A DNA stretch of 64,000 bases, from assembly GCF_008806975.1 (NCBI RefSeq), contig NZ_CP031728.1:1178001-1242000 (forward strand). The letters run 5' to 3'. Position 1 is the first letter of the stretch. Each line of letters starts with the position of its first letter. The DNA comes from Cellvibrio sp. KY-GH-1 (lineage in GTDB: Bacteria > Pseudomonadota > Gammaproteobacteria > Pseudomonadales > Cellvibrionaceae). The notes beneath the pieces were generated by a model. It made no database searches. It had not been told where the DNA came from and saw only the letters and a list, made by a program, of their open reading frames with translations. Of this stretch, positions 1 through 11,074 are shown piece by piece. A program made the translations under genes and the position numbers.

Positions 1-1512
1 GTGCATCATCTCCACCAATTGCTTGGTAATTACCAATCCAACACCTGACCCCTCAATATTGCTGTTTTCGGCACTCAAGCGATTAAAAGGCTGAAAGACT
101 TCACGTTGCCGTTGCAGGGGAATTCCACGTCCGGTATCACGCACACTAATGCGCAATTTTTTTTCATCTTGCGCCACCAGCGTAACTTCAACTTCGCCGC
201 CCACACGATTGTATTTCACCGCGTTGCTCAGCAAATTCAGCAGCGCTTGTTTGCAACGCACATGATCGGCAATGACATAGGTATTTGAAAACGTTGAGAC
301 GCTCGCTGTTAAACGAATACCGCGGGCATCGGCCTGCGTTTGAACCAGGGTGAAACATTCATCCAACAAGCGCGATACCAACACCGGCTCCAGTGAAACC
401 GTCATATTGCCCGATTCGATTTTGGCTAAATCCAACACATCGTTAATCAACTGCAATAAATGTTCGCCGGCTTTGCGAATTTCGCGTACGTTTTCAATTT
501 GTTGCGTTTTCAAATTACCATCATATTCAAACAACTGCGTGTACCCGAGAATGGCATTCAGTGGCGTACGCAATTCGTGGCTCATACTGGAGAGGAATTC
601 AGATTTTGCGCGGTTAGCTTTTTCAGCTTGTTCTTTTGCCTGCAATACTCGCTCTTCTGCGCGTTTTACTTCGGTGATATCCAAATTGGTACCGGACATC
701 ATGATCGGCTGACCCTTCTCATTAAATACCGCGCGCCCACGGCCACGTACCCAGCGAACCTCGCCTTTTACGCTAATCAGGCGATATTCCACATCAAAAG
801 GTGCGCGCCCAGCCATGTGCTCTACCAACGCGCTGTCGAACTTGGCTAAGTCCTGCGGGTAAATATGACGGCGCCAAATTTTCAACCGATCTTCACCCTC
901 GGTGAGCACGTCATCCAGGTCGTCATACCCCAACAATTCCCAACAGCGATGTGAAAAATGAAAACCACCGCGATCGGCATACCACTCCCAAATACCATCG
1001 CTTGACGCCTGGATAATCCGAACTTGTCGCGCCTCACTTTCACGCAACGCCGCTTCCACTTTTTTAATTTCGGTGATATCGAAATTTACACCCGACATCA
1101 CAGTCACCTGGCCACTGTCATCGCGCAGGGAATCTGCGCGCACCTGTGTCCAAATGTAATCGCCATATTTGGTTTTAATACGATAGGAAACATCCATGGG
1201 CTTGCCACTGCGCAGATGTTGGCGCGTCGCCTCTATCGCAAATTCGCGGTCGTCCGGATGGATATACATAAGCACTTTGGTTGCATCACAAATATCTGCA
1301 GCATCTTCCGGCCCGTAGCCGAGGCGCATCCAGAATCCACCTGACCATTCGATGTGCTGGCTGTGTAAATCCCACTCCCAAAAACCGTAACCGCTACCGT
1401 TGAATATTCGCTGAAAGCGACCCACCGTTGAACGCAACAATGCCAAATCATCACTATTTTGCAAAGCAGGGTTGAAACTGATGTGTTCAATCATGGGATT
1501 GCGATTATTCAT
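1..1512 (-). CDS. PAS-domain sensor histidine kinase (C-terminus outside window)
   Basis: The reading frame opens at ATG 1512 and runs leftward off the window edge after 504 codons, so the end of the ATPase domain and anything after it are missing. Two PAS domains are visible, roughly residues 35-140 and 160-275, each ending in the D-I-T-E motif that leads into the next helix. A HisKA domain follows with the phosphoacceptor in SHELRTPLNA (His about 312), then the start of a HATPase_c domain with the N-box (LLSNAVKYN) and a G1-like DTGRGI motif. No transmembrane segment or signal peptide is seen, so it is probably a cytoplasmic hybrid-type or simple sensor kinase. Ligand and partner regulator cannot be told from this window. 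The terminator of secF lies between the two genes. Confidence 0.9.
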   Translation of the reverse strand, partial: MNNRNPMIEHISFNPALQNSDDLALLRSTVGRFQRIFNGSGYGFWEWDLHSQHIEWSGGFWMRLGYGPEDAADICDATKVLMYIHPDDREFAIEATRQHLRSGKPMDVSYRIKTKYGDYIWTQVRADSLRDDSGQVTVMSGVNFDITEIKKVEAALRESEARQVRIIQASSDGIWEWYADRGGFHFSHRCWELLGYDDLDDVLTEGEDRLKIWRRHIYPQDLAKFDSALVEHMAGRAPFDVEYRLISVKGEVRWVRGRGRAVFNEKGQPIMMSGTNLDITEVKRAEERVLQAKEQAEKANRAKSEFLSSMSHELRTPLNAILGYTQLFEYDGNLKTQQIENVREIRKAGEHLLQLINDVLDLAKIESGNMTVSLEPVLVSRLLDECFTLVQTQADARGIRLTASVSTFSNTYVIADHVRCKQALLNLLSNAVKYNRVGGEVEVTLVAQDEKKLRISVRDTGRGIPLQRQREVFQPFNRLSAENSNIEGSGVGLVITKQLVEMMH

Positions 1513-1602
1513 TTGAAATTACCCTGAACAGAATACCCTCGACGATACCCCAGATTATTTGATTAAACAATCGCGCCTGCCTTAGCTTTTCAATCCCCAA
1601 AA

Positions 1603-1634
1603 ACAACAACAGCGCCTTCAGGCGCTGTTGTTGT
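1603..1634 (-). terminator. Intrinsic terminator after secF
   Basis: A perfect 14-bp stem (ACAACAACAGCGCC paired with its complement) closes a 4-nt loop. On the minus strand it is followed by TTTTTGGGG. It starts 18 nt after the secF stop codon and would end the secDF transcript. Confidence 0.85.
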
Positions 1635-1651
1635 AGTTAAACAAAAAGGCC

Positions 1652-2806
1652 TTACGGCATTTCGTCAACCTCTGAACCCTCTTTGGCTTTGGGCATTAAA
1701 TCTTCTTTGCCGATACCCAAGGCAACGGTAATGTTCGCCGCGATATAAATTGACGAATAAGTACCAACGATTACTCCGACAATCAAGGCAGTGGAAAAAC
1801 CACGCAGCAACTCACCACCAAATACAAACAAGCAGACGAGAACGATAAATACGGTCATTGACGTCATAACCGACCGCCCCAAGGTTTGGGTAATCGAAAT
1901 ATTGATTACTTCGAGCGGATCCATTTTACGTAACACGCGGAAGTTTTCGCGAATACGATCATAAATAACAATGGTGTCGTTAATTGAATAACCGATCAAT
2001 GCCAGAATGGCCGCGAGCACAGTTAAATCGAAATCCCATTGGAAGAAGGAGAAAAAACCTAAGGTAATAGTCACGTCATGAATCAATGCAACTATCGCGC
2101 CCACAGAAAACTTCCACTGAAACTGAACAGCAACATAAAGAAATACCAACGCAAAGGCGGTCAGCAAACCTAACCCACCTTGATCGCGCAATTCATCACC
2201 AATTTGCGGACCAACAAATTCAGCACTGCGCAATTGAATTTTTGCGCCAGTTGCTTGTTCAAGATCTTCAATTAAGTGTTTTACGTAAACTGAATCCAAT
2301 GATTTTTCCAATACCACCAGTGTTTTCCCTTCGCGCACAGCAAACTCTATGCGGCCGTACTCCGCTGTTGGAAACAAACCTTTTTGCTCTATGGCATCAC
2401 GAGTAAGGTTTGCAATTACCAATACATCACCAAAACCTTCATATTCACGGGTCGGGCGCTCCACCGCTTCCAACAAACCTCCCGCGGCAGACAAACTGGC
2501 TTCAGCTGCATGACGCCCTTTGACCTTCATCTCATCCTGAGTCCGAATCATGACTTCTTTATCGGAACCGAACAGGACAGCGATAGGGCTGGTAATTTTC
2601 TTCTCTTCTAACAGGTGGCGAACTTTGTCCAGATCCGCCGGCTTATCGAAAAGAACTTCCAATTGAGTCCCGCCGGTGAAATCCAAACCACCTTTAATTC
2701 CGTTGAAAAAAATGGATAACAACGAAGCTACCACTAAAAAAATTGAGATGCCGGAGGTCAGTTTCCGCACACCCATAAAATCAATAATTTTTAATTCTTG
2801 AGCCAT
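1652..2806 (-). CDS. secF: Protein translocase subunit SecF
   Basis: SecF is the smaller half of the SecDF RND-type membrane complex that uses the proton motive force to help export proteins through SecYEG. The N-terminal GLDFTGGT motif (residues 40-47), the EFVGPQIG motif before TM2, and the later GYSINDTIVIYDRIREN motif are all present, together with six expected membrane segments. The protein is 384 residues, about 60 longer than the usual 310-325. The extra length sits in the periplasmic domain between TM1 and the EFVGP motif (about residues 75-140). The ATG lies 12 nt after the secD stop, so the two are co-transcribed. Confidence 0.96.
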   Translation of the reverse strand: MAQELKIIDFMGVRKLTSGISIFLVVASLLSIFFNGIKGGLDFTGGTQLEVLFDKPADLDKVRHLLEEKKITSPIAVLFGSDKEVMIRTQDEMKVKGRHAAEASLSAAGGLLEAVERPTREYEGFGDVLVIANLTRDAIEQKGLFPTAEYGRIEFAVREGKTLVVLEKSLDSVYVKHLIEDLEQATGAKIQLRSAEFVGPQIGDELRDQGGLGLLTAFALVFLYVAVQFQWKFSVGAIVALIHDVTITLGFFSFFQWDFDLTVLAAILALIGYSINDTIVIYDRIRENFRVLRKMDPLEVINISITQTLGRSVMTSMTVFIVLVCLFVFGGELLRGFSTALIVGVIVGTYSSIYIAANITVALGIGKEDLMPKAKEGSEVDEMP

Positions 2807-2818
2807 GAGTGAAATCTC

Positions 2819-4732
2819 TTACTGCAGACGGTTAAAAGGAGGTAATGCATTGATCGCAATAGCTTGCAAATTCTTGCGACTGCCATAAACCAGGTTACAG
2901 ATCGCTCGACTACCCACAATCGCCGTAAACATGGAGGTCAAAATACCCACGGTCAGGGTAATCGCAAAACCTTTAACAGGGCCAGTACCAATGCCGAAAA
3001 GAATTACCGCCACGATCAATGTTGTGAGGTTAGAGTCAAGAATGGTGATAAACGCACGCTCATAGCCCGCGTAAATGGCCTGTTGCGGAGACGCTCCATT
3101 TTTCAACTCTTCGCGAATCCGCGAGAAGATCAACACGTTGGCGTCTACAGCCATACCAATCGTCAGTACGATACCGGCAATACCTGGCAGCGTGAGCGTG
3201 GCACCAAACATCGAAAGGACGGTAAGAATTAACAATACGTTAAGCGCAAGCGCGATATTCGCAAACACGCCAAACATTCCGTAGAAAACCACCATAAACA
3301 GAACAACTACACCCATACCCCAGAATGTTGCTTGCAAGCCCTTTTCAATATTTTCAGCACCGAGTGATGGACCAATAGTCCGCTCTTCAACGAAGTGCAT
3401 TGGTGCAGCCAAAGCACCAGCGCGCAACAACAGCGCCAACTCGGAAGCTTCAGCTGGACTATCCAAACCGGTAATACGGAACTGCACGCCCAAGGCACTT
3501 TGAATAGTCGCCAAACTAATTACTTTACGCTCGACGTACTGAGACGTTTTTTCTATTTCTTCACCCGCTGCATTTTTAACAACTTGGGTACGCGTTTTGT
3601 ACTCAATAAACAGAATACCCATTGAACGCCCAACATTGTCGCGTGTTACGCGATGCATTTGGGTGCCGCCCATGCTGTCTAACGTGATGTTCACTTGCGG
3701 TTGGTTTGACTCAGGGTCAAAACTACTGGTCGCATTAGAGACTCGATCGCCAGTCACGATAATTTTACGTTCCAGCTCCGCGTTTCCGCGTTGCATTTGC
3801 ATAAGCTCATCTTTGTAGGGGAACGACTCTTTGTTCGAAACTAAGGTATTCGCGTCAGCCCCCAAACGGAACTCGAGATTTGCTGTTTTACCAATCACAC
3901 GCTTGGCTTCTGCAGGATCCTGAATGCCCGCTAGCTGTACAATGATCCGATTGCGACCTTGACGCTGAACCATTGGCTCAGAAACACCCAACTCGTTCAC
4001 ACGATTACGCAACGTAATCAGGTTTTGGCCCAATGCATAATCTTCAATCTCACGCACTGCTGCTTCGGAGAACGTGGCACTAAATTCGAATTCAGTTGCA
4101 CCTTCGCTATCGTCGGGTTTGCTAAATAGTAAATTCGGATAATCGCCGCGCAATTCGCTCAACGCTTTATCGCGAGCCTCAAGCGAGCGAAAACGAGCAG
4201 CAATTTGGTTGTCTTTATTTGCGTCGATTGACGCATAACGAATTTTGGCTTCGCGGAGTTTGGTTTTCATTTCATCCGCGTTAATTTCTTGACGCTTGGC
4301 AACCGCCGACTCGGTATCTACCTCCAGCAGGAAATGCACACCGCCAGCCAAGTCCAAGCCTAACTTCATTGGCTCAGCACCCATTGAACGCAACCAGCCC
4401 GGCGTAGTTGATGCGTTATTTAACGCAACCACAAAGCCATCACCCAGCGACCGCTGAATCGCAGCACGCGCATGCATTTGCTCTTCGCGGGAAGTCAATC
4501 TGACCATCGCCGTCTTTGGATTTACCTCTGCACCAAAGTATTCAATGCCCGCTTCTTTCAGCGATTGCTCCATTTTTTTGAGCACGCTTTCATCCAGCAC
4601 TTTTGCACTGGAGTCTCCAGAAACCTGAACTGCCGGGTCGGGTACGTAAATATTGGGAATGGAATAAACAAAACCGATTGCCGTCACGAAGATTAGCAAT
4701 AAGTATTTCCATAGAGGGTAGCGATTTAGCAT
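2819..4732 (-). CDS. secD: Protein translocase subunit SecD
   Basis: SecD is the large subunit of the SecDF export motor. TM1 is near residues 8-27, GLDLAGGVH at 125-133 marks the start of the periplasmic P1 region, and the C-terminal RND half carries GMAVDANVLIFSRIREEL in the fourth membrane segment; its Asp is the conserved proton-relay residue. At 637 residues it is of normal gammaproteobacterial length. It is followed closely by secF. In most relatives a small yajC gene lies between tgt and secD; here there are only 132 nt without a YajC-like frame. A candidate promoter is present in that gap. Confidence 0.97.
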   Translation of the reverse strand: MLNRYPLWKYLLLIFVTAIGFVYSIPNIYVPDPAVQVSGDSSAKVLDESVLKKMEQSLKEAGIEYFGAEVNPKTAMVRLTSREEQMHARAAIQRSLGDGFVVALNNASTTPGWLRSMGAEPMKLGLDLAGGVHFLLEVDTESAVAKRQEINADEMKTKLREAKIRYASIDANKDNQIAARFRSLEARDKALSELRGDYPNLLFSKPDDSEGATEFEFSATFSEAAVREIEDYALGQNLITLRNRVNELGVSEPMVQRQGRNRIIVQLAGIQDPAEAKRVIGKTANLEFRLGADANTLVSNKESFPYKDELMQMQRGNAELERKIIVTGDRVSNATSSFDPESNQPQVNITLDSMGGTQMHRVTRDNVGRSMGILFIEYKTRTQVVKNAAGEEIEKTSQYVERKVISLATIQSALGVQFRITGLDSPAEASELALLLRAGALAAPMHFVEERTIGPSLGAENIEKGLQATFWGMGVVVLFMVVFYGMFGVFANIALALNVLLILTVLSMFGATLTLPGIAGIVLTIGMAVDANVLIFSRIREELKNGASPQQAIYAGYERAFITILDSNLTTLIVAVILFGIGTGPVKGFAITLTVGILTSMFTAIVGSRAICNLVYGSRKNLQAIAINALPPFNRLQ

Positions 4733-4825
4733 AGGGATATCCCATTGTCAGCGGCGATCACTTCGCCTTTCTAATTTACTTGCGCACAGCCGTTACCCTG
4801 GCTGCGGTATGGTCAAGGGCGCCGG

Positions 4826-4860
4826 ATTATACCCTTTAATTCACCGGCAACAACGGTGAA
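4826..4860 (-). promoter_or_regulatory. Candidate secDF promoter overlapping a small hairpin
   Basis: In the 132-nt gap between tgt and secD, the minus strand holds a perfect TATAAT (4826-4831). The hexamer at -35 distance is weak (TTGTTG, 4848-4853, 16-nt spacer). A 7-bp hairpin TTCACCG/CGGTGAA (4840-4860) lies just downstream of tgt and has no U-tract, so it is at best a weak terminator. This suggests secDF can be transcribed apart from queA-tgt. Confidence 0.4.
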
Positions 4861-4864
4861 ACAC

Positions 4865-7149
<2,285 letters not shown>

Positions 7150-7318
7150 AACAAATAGGCAACTTGATGGGGGTTGGCGTAAAAAAGGTCGGCAGGTTAA
7201 CTCAATTTAGGGGAGTTGCAAAATGATGTATGGCGATAACCATCTGGCCTGACCAAAACGCTTAATCTATCCTGTTGGCATTTGTGTATTCACGAGCGCT
7301 AAGCGATGGGGAGCGAGT

Positions 7319-8356
7319 GTGTTGCTAAAAGTCGGCCAATTGGCCAAAAAAGTTTGTTTAAGTGTGCGAACGCTTCATCACTACGATGACATTGGCTTGC
7401 TGTCACCTTCCGTGCGCACCGAGGCCGGGCACCGCCTATACAACACCGCAGATATTGCACGCCTACACCGAATACAAGCGCTCAAACAGCTGGGTATTTC
7501 GTTACACCAAATTAGTGAGCTACTGCAAAATGACCAACGACTATTGCCCGAGATCATCGCGCAGCAAATTGCAAACCTTGATCTAGAAATAGAGCAAGCA
7601 ACACAACTCAAAAACAAACTCCAGGCGCTGCAGCGCAATCTACAGGCGAACCATGAGCCCGACACTGCTAGCTGGCTCGACACCCTTGCACTTATGAATA
7701 TTTATGAAAAATATTTAACATCGGATGAAATTGAAGCAATCAACAGCTATGCAATAGCAGCCAAACAGGAGTTGGAACAGGATTGGCCCGACATGGTTAA
7801 GCAATTGCAACACTTTGTGATCCAAAAAATATCACCCGACGACGAGCAAGTGCGCGCTTTTATTATTCGCTGGACGGAAATGCTGGAGCGGCTAACAGGA
7901 CATAACCCCAACCTGCTGCTAAAAGTTTACGCAATGTCGCGCAACGAAATAGAAATCCAAGGACAACGAGGTATTACCCCCCAGATGACGGAATACTTGT
8001 TGAAAGCCATGGGCCAATTACATCGCCATATTTTTACGCAATATCTTTCGCCAGAACAAATGCAGCAGCTAGATAAAAATCGCCAACAACATCAGGATGC
8101 CTGGCCACCGTTAATTGAGGCCCTACGCAAAAAAATGAACAATGGCACTAACGCAACAAGCGCCGAAGTCGAACCGCTCGCTCGCCAATGGAAAACACTC
8201 TACGAAAGATCTGTTACCGGCGGCGATCCCGATATCACCGAACGATTGCGCCAGGCTTATGAGCGTGAGCCACTGCTGATCCAAGGTACCGGACTTGATC
8301 AGACACTCTTCCAATTTATTCGCCAAGCAATAGATAACCTATCAATAAACGCTTGA
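7319..8356 (+). CDS. MerR-family regulator with two TipAS-like domains
   Basis: The start is GTG 7319, placed by a GGGGA ribosome site 6 nt upstream. Residues 1-75 form a MerR winged helix (VGQLAKKVCLSVRTLHHYDDIGLL, then a wing around R-x-E-x-G-H-R-L-Y), and residues 80-110 look like the dimerisation coiled coil. The remainder resembles the TipAS ligand-binding fold twice in tandem: about residues 125-235 (YEKYLTSDEIE...) and 236-340 (FTQYLSPEQMQ...). TipAS domains bind thiopeptide and other hydrophobic antibiotics in known members. The gene is followed by a methyltransferase and a VOC protein on the same strand, its likely targets. The ligand is unknown. Confidence 0.85.
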   Translation: MLLKVGQLAKKVCLSVRTLHHYDDIGLLSPSVRTEAGHRLYNTADIARLHRIQALKQLGISLHQISELLQNDQRLLPEIIAQQIANLDLEIEQATQLKNKLQALQRNLQANHEPDTASWLDTLALMNIYEKYLTSDEIEAINSYAIAAKQELEQDWPDMVKQLQHFVIQKISPDDEQVRAFIIRWTEMLERLTGHNPNLLLKVYAMSRNEIEIQGQRGITPQMTEYLLKAMGQLHRHIFTQYLSPEQMQQLDKNRQQHQDAWPPLIEALRKKMNNGTNATSAEVEPLARQWKTLYERSVTGGDPDITERLRQAYEREPLLIQGTGLDQTLFQFIRQAIDNLSINA

Positions 8357-8428
8357 ACCTAACGTAACGTAAGGTTTTAAGGTGGCCGCAGCGATTGAAT
8401 TCCACCCACCTCACCTGTAGGAAACCTT

Positions 8429-9319
8429 ATGTACGAAACTATTTCCACGGTTATGCAACAGCAGTTTTGCACCGACGAACAATTGGATACACCCAATCCC
8501 AGTTGTCACGCAGTTGCCGTTTGGCGGGCGGCACATCAGTTGCTAGAGCAGCCGCCTATTTTTTATGATCCGCTAGCGCTACCTATCCTCGCCACCGCAA
8601 AAGCCGAATTAGTTAAAAAGCAGGACTCGCATAAAGATCCACTTACTACAGCCATGCGCGTTGCTATCGCAGTGCGCAGCCGCCTTACCGAAGACGAGCG
8701 AGAAAAATCCTTACTAGCAGGCGCAGCTCAGTACGTCATTCTTGGCGCCGGGCTGGATACTTACGCTTATCGCAGCAAACATCAACACGAGTATGTTTAT
8801 GAAGTTGACCTACCCGCAACACAAGCAGCAAAACTTGTCAGACTAGAGCAACTGGAAATTAATCCCAACTGCCCCACTCGCTACGTAGCCTGTAACTTTG
8901 AAGAAAATACACTGGAAGATAGATTGTTGGCGGCAGGCTTTAATAAAGCCCAAAAGACCTTCTTTTCCTGGCTGGGGGTAGCACCCTATCTGGATGAACC
9001 CACGATCAATAACATCTTAAAATTAATCGCGTCTTGTGCACGGGGTTCTACCCTGGTATTCGATTATATTGTTACGCCAGAAAGGCTGAATGAAATGGAG
9101 CAGCTTGCATTGAAATTGCTCTCCGCCCAGCTCGCAAAACAAGGCGAACCACTAAAAAGTTTTTTTGATCCACAAACACTTGCACAAAAATTAATGAACT
9201 CGGGATTTTCCTCTATCGAAGATATAGGACCTGAATATCTCAATAACCGCTATCTAATCCAGCGCGAAGACGGGTTGCGCGTAGGGAATGTAACGCGACT
9301 GTATAAAGCCATCGTATAA
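8429..9319 (+). CDS. Class I SAM-dependent methyltransferase, LCM/TIGR00027-like
   Basis: The ATG has an AGGAAA ribosome site. The SAM-binding motif I reads VILGAGLDTYAYR (about residue 107-119), followed by an acidic motif II ending YEVDLP and a motif V-like FFSWLGVAPYL. This is the pattern of the leucine-carboxyl-methyltransferase-like family (PF04072), whose bacterial members mostly have unknown small-molecule substrates. It lies 72 nt downstream of the MerR/TipAS gene and 34 nt before the VOC gene, so the three look like one transcription unit. An O-methylation role in detoxification is possible but only inferred from the neighbours. Confidence 0.85.
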   Translation: MYETISTVMQQQFCTDEQLDTPNPSCHAVAVWRAAHQLLEQPPIFYDPLALPILATAKAELVKKQDSHKDPLTTAMRVAIAVRSRLTEDEREKSLLAGAAQYVILGAGLDTYAYRSKHQHEYVYEVDLPATQAAKLVRLEQLEINPNCPTRYVACNFEENTLEDRLLAAGFNKAQKTFFSWLGVAPYLDEPTINNILKLIASCARGSTLVFDYIVTPERLNEMEQLALKLLSAQLAKQGEPLKSFFDPQTLAQKLMNSGFSSIEDIGPEYLNNRYLIQREDGLRVGNVTRLYKAIV

Positions 9320-9353
9320 CCCGAAAAAACTAGCCTATTTGAAGGAATCGTAC

Positions 9354-9743
9354 GTGAAACCCAAAATGATTATTCCCATGCTTGTCTGTCGCGACGCGGA
9401 AGCAGAGCTTAACTTTTGCATCCACGCCTTTGGCGCAACTGAACTATCACGCCGCAACGCCCACGACGGCAGCGTTATTCATGCCACACTGGCGGTGCAT
9501 CAATCGCTGATCATGGTGCACAGTGAATCCCCACACTTGGCCAGCCGAGCCCCACTTGATGATGGCAGCTCACCTGTCGTTACCTACCTCTATGACGATG
9601 ATGTTGATGGAATCATGGATCGAGCAATAACATTAGGCGCAAAAGTCGTTCTACCCGCCGAAGATCAATTTTGGGGAGACAGGGTAGGCAGAATCATAGA
9701 TCCCGCTGGCCATGTATGGAATATTGCCGCACCTATTCGATAA
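9354..9743 (+). CDS. VOC-superfamily (glyoxalase/bleomycin-resistance-like) protein
   Basis: GTG 9354 is chosen because GAAGGAA lies 6 nt upstream; this gives 129 residues starting MKPKMIIPMLVCRDAEAE. The pattern (beta-alpha-beta start with A-x-x-x-x-F-C-x-x-A-F-G-A, an internal W-G-D-R-V-G-R-I-I-D-P-A-G-H-V-W-N block near the end) is that of PhnB/YdfO-like VOC proteins. Members bind metal and act as isomerases, dioxygenases or drug-sequestering proteins. The specific substrate is not visible. It is the third gene of the MerR/TipAS cassette. About 190 nt of non-coding sequence follows before the tRNA. Confidence 0.85.
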   Translation: MKPKMIIPMLVCRDAEAELNFCIHAFGATELSRRNAHDGSVIHATLAVHQSLIMVHSESPHLASRAPLDDGSSPVVTYLYDDDVDGIMDRAITLGAKVVLPAEDQFWGDRVGRIIDPAGHVWNIAAPIR

Positions 9744-9897
9744 CCAGACATTTGATTGCTCCTCACGCCAAGCACCCACTCAGCGCCAACGCTGACTAAA
9801 AAACACAGCCCCCACAGGATTTATGGCTTTTGGCAAACCGCTTTTTGACCAACTTGCTTACTTATTGAAAGATTTAAAGAAATTTCGAAATTAGTGT

Positions 9898-9925
9898 TTG
9901 ACAGCCAAGCCTAAATCATTAAAAT
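9898..9925 (+). promoter_or_regulatory. Sigma-70 promoter of tRNA-Leu
   Basis: A consensus -35 TTGACA (9898-9903) and -10 TAAAAT (9920-9925) are separated by 16 nt and followed by a GC-rich discriminator (GCGCACC), the usual make-up of a stringently controlled stable-RNA promoter. The tRNA begins 11 nt downstream of the -10 box. Confidence 0.85.
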
Positions 9926-9936
9926 GCGCACCACTC

Positions 9937-10023
9937 GCCAGTGTGGCGGAATTGGTAGACGCACCGGATTCAAAATCCGGCGCCCTTAAAAGCGTGTCGG
10001 TTCGAGTCCGACCACTGGCACCA
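9937..10023 (+). tRNA. tRNA-Leu (anticodon CAA)
   Basis: The acceptor stem GCCAGTG/CACTGGC pairs perfectly, followed by discriminator A and an encoded CCA (10021-10023). The anticodon stem CCGGA/TCCGG closes the loop TTCAAAA, giving CAA, which reads UUG. A long variable arm (CGCCCTTAAAAGCG) and a T-arm with GGTTCGAGTCC confirm a class II leucine tRNA. It has its own promoter and terminator. Confidence 0.97.
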
Positions 10024-10030
10024 AATCCGA

Positions 10031-10060
10031 AAGGGCTTACAGCAATGTAAGCCCTTTTTT
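10031..10060 (+). terminator. Intrinsic terminator of tRNA-Leu
   Basis: A 10-bp perfect stem AAGGGCTTAC/GTAAGCCCTT with a 6-nt loop is followed by a run of T. It begins 7 nt after the tRNA CCA end. Confidence 0.95.
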
Positions 10061-10169
10061 ATTGCCCCAGCTAAGCTGGAAATATTTTACTCAATCATTT
10101 TTTGCCCACGCACCGCAAACTGCTTATCATAACCACTCTATCCCGCCCACTAATCAAGTCACGGATCGC

Positions 10170-11066
10170 ATGAATCAACACAACCAACATCAAGCCATTA
10201 TGTTCGCCGATGTTTCTGGCAGCTCGGCGCTTTACAAGCGGGTTGGGAATGAGCAAGCCAAAGCGATTATCGATGAAGCCGTACATTTTATGACCGCGAT
10301 TACCATAGTAAATGATGGCACTGTGGTAAAAACAATTGGCGACGAAATTATGGCGCGCTTCAATGAGGGCTATCAGGCCTGTGAAGCGGCCATAGCGATT
10401 CAGCAGCGCTGCATAAAGGAACCTCACCTAAAAGATTTAGGCATCAGAATTGGCCTAGCTTATGGGGATGTGTTGATTACCCATAACGACGTATTTGGGG
10501 ACCGGGTTAACGATGCGGCCTGCGTTGCCCACATTGCCCGTGCCAATCAAATTGTTATTACGCAATCTATCGTGGACACACTCGGCAACTCATTAAAGCA
10601 AGATTGCCAAATGTTTGACCGCATCAATATCAAGGGCGAAACCGAACATACATTGATTTATCGTCTGGAATGGGAAAGCTCCGGTAAAGATAATCGCGCA
10701 ACCATGGTGATGCCGATTCACGATGTGGCCAGTTTTGTTGATAAATTCCAGTTAGTCCTTAACCTCAACGACCGCGATATTTTTTTGCTCCCAGAACAAA
10801 CTCCTTACCACATTGGCCGCGATCCAGTTAAAGCCCATCTGGTTGTTGAAAACGAATTGGCATCACGCGAGCACTGCCACATTGAATTTCGCCGCGGTAA
10901 GTATGTACTGATCGACCATTCCACCAACGGTACTTATGTGTACCTTGAAGAACAAAACCCGATTTATTTGCGCCGCGAAGAATTACCTCTGCAGGGCAAA
11001 GGCCAAATTACGCTAGGCCAAAAAATTGACTCTGCATCCAGCTGCATTATTCGCTTTAAAGCCTGA
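10170..11066 (+). CDS. Class III nucleotidyl cyclase-like protein with C-terminal FHA domain
   Basis: ATG 10170 is preferred: an in-frame TTG at 10062 would sit inside the tRNA terminator. Residues 10-125 form a class III cyclase homology domain with both metal aspartates (D14 in FADVSGSS, D58 in KTIGDEIMARF) and N114 in the RVNDAACV motif. The transition-state Arg expected four residues after that Asn is Cys (C118), so catalysis may be weak or lost. Residues about 205-298 are an FHA domain with HIGRDP, SREHCH and STNGTYV, which binds phosphothreonine. The RDD membrane gene follows 8 nt later. It is likely a cytoplasmic signalling protein; real cyclic nucleotide output is unproven. Confidence 0.88.
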   Translation: MNQHNQHQAIMFADVSGSSALYKRVGNEQAKAIIDEAVHFMTAITIVNDGTVVKTIGDEIMARFNEGYQACEAAIAIQQRCIKEPHLKDLGIRIGLAYGDVLITHNDVFGDRVNDAACVAHIARANQIVITQSIVDTLGNSLKQDCQMFDRINIKGETEHTLIYRLEWESSGKDNRATMVMPIHDVASFVDKFQLVLNLNDRDIFLLPEQTPYHIGRDPVKAHLVVENELASREHCHIEFRRGKYVLIDHSTNGTYVYLEEQNPIYLRREELPLQGKGQITLGQKIDSASSCIIRFKA

Positions 11067-11074
11067 TTATTGCT

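Noticed and set aside
7199..7217. AACTC/GAGTT inverted repeat in the queA-MerR gap as a MerR operator
   Set aside because: Only 5-bp arms with a 9-nt centre, and no promoter with the 19-nt spacer typical of MerR targets could be placed over it.
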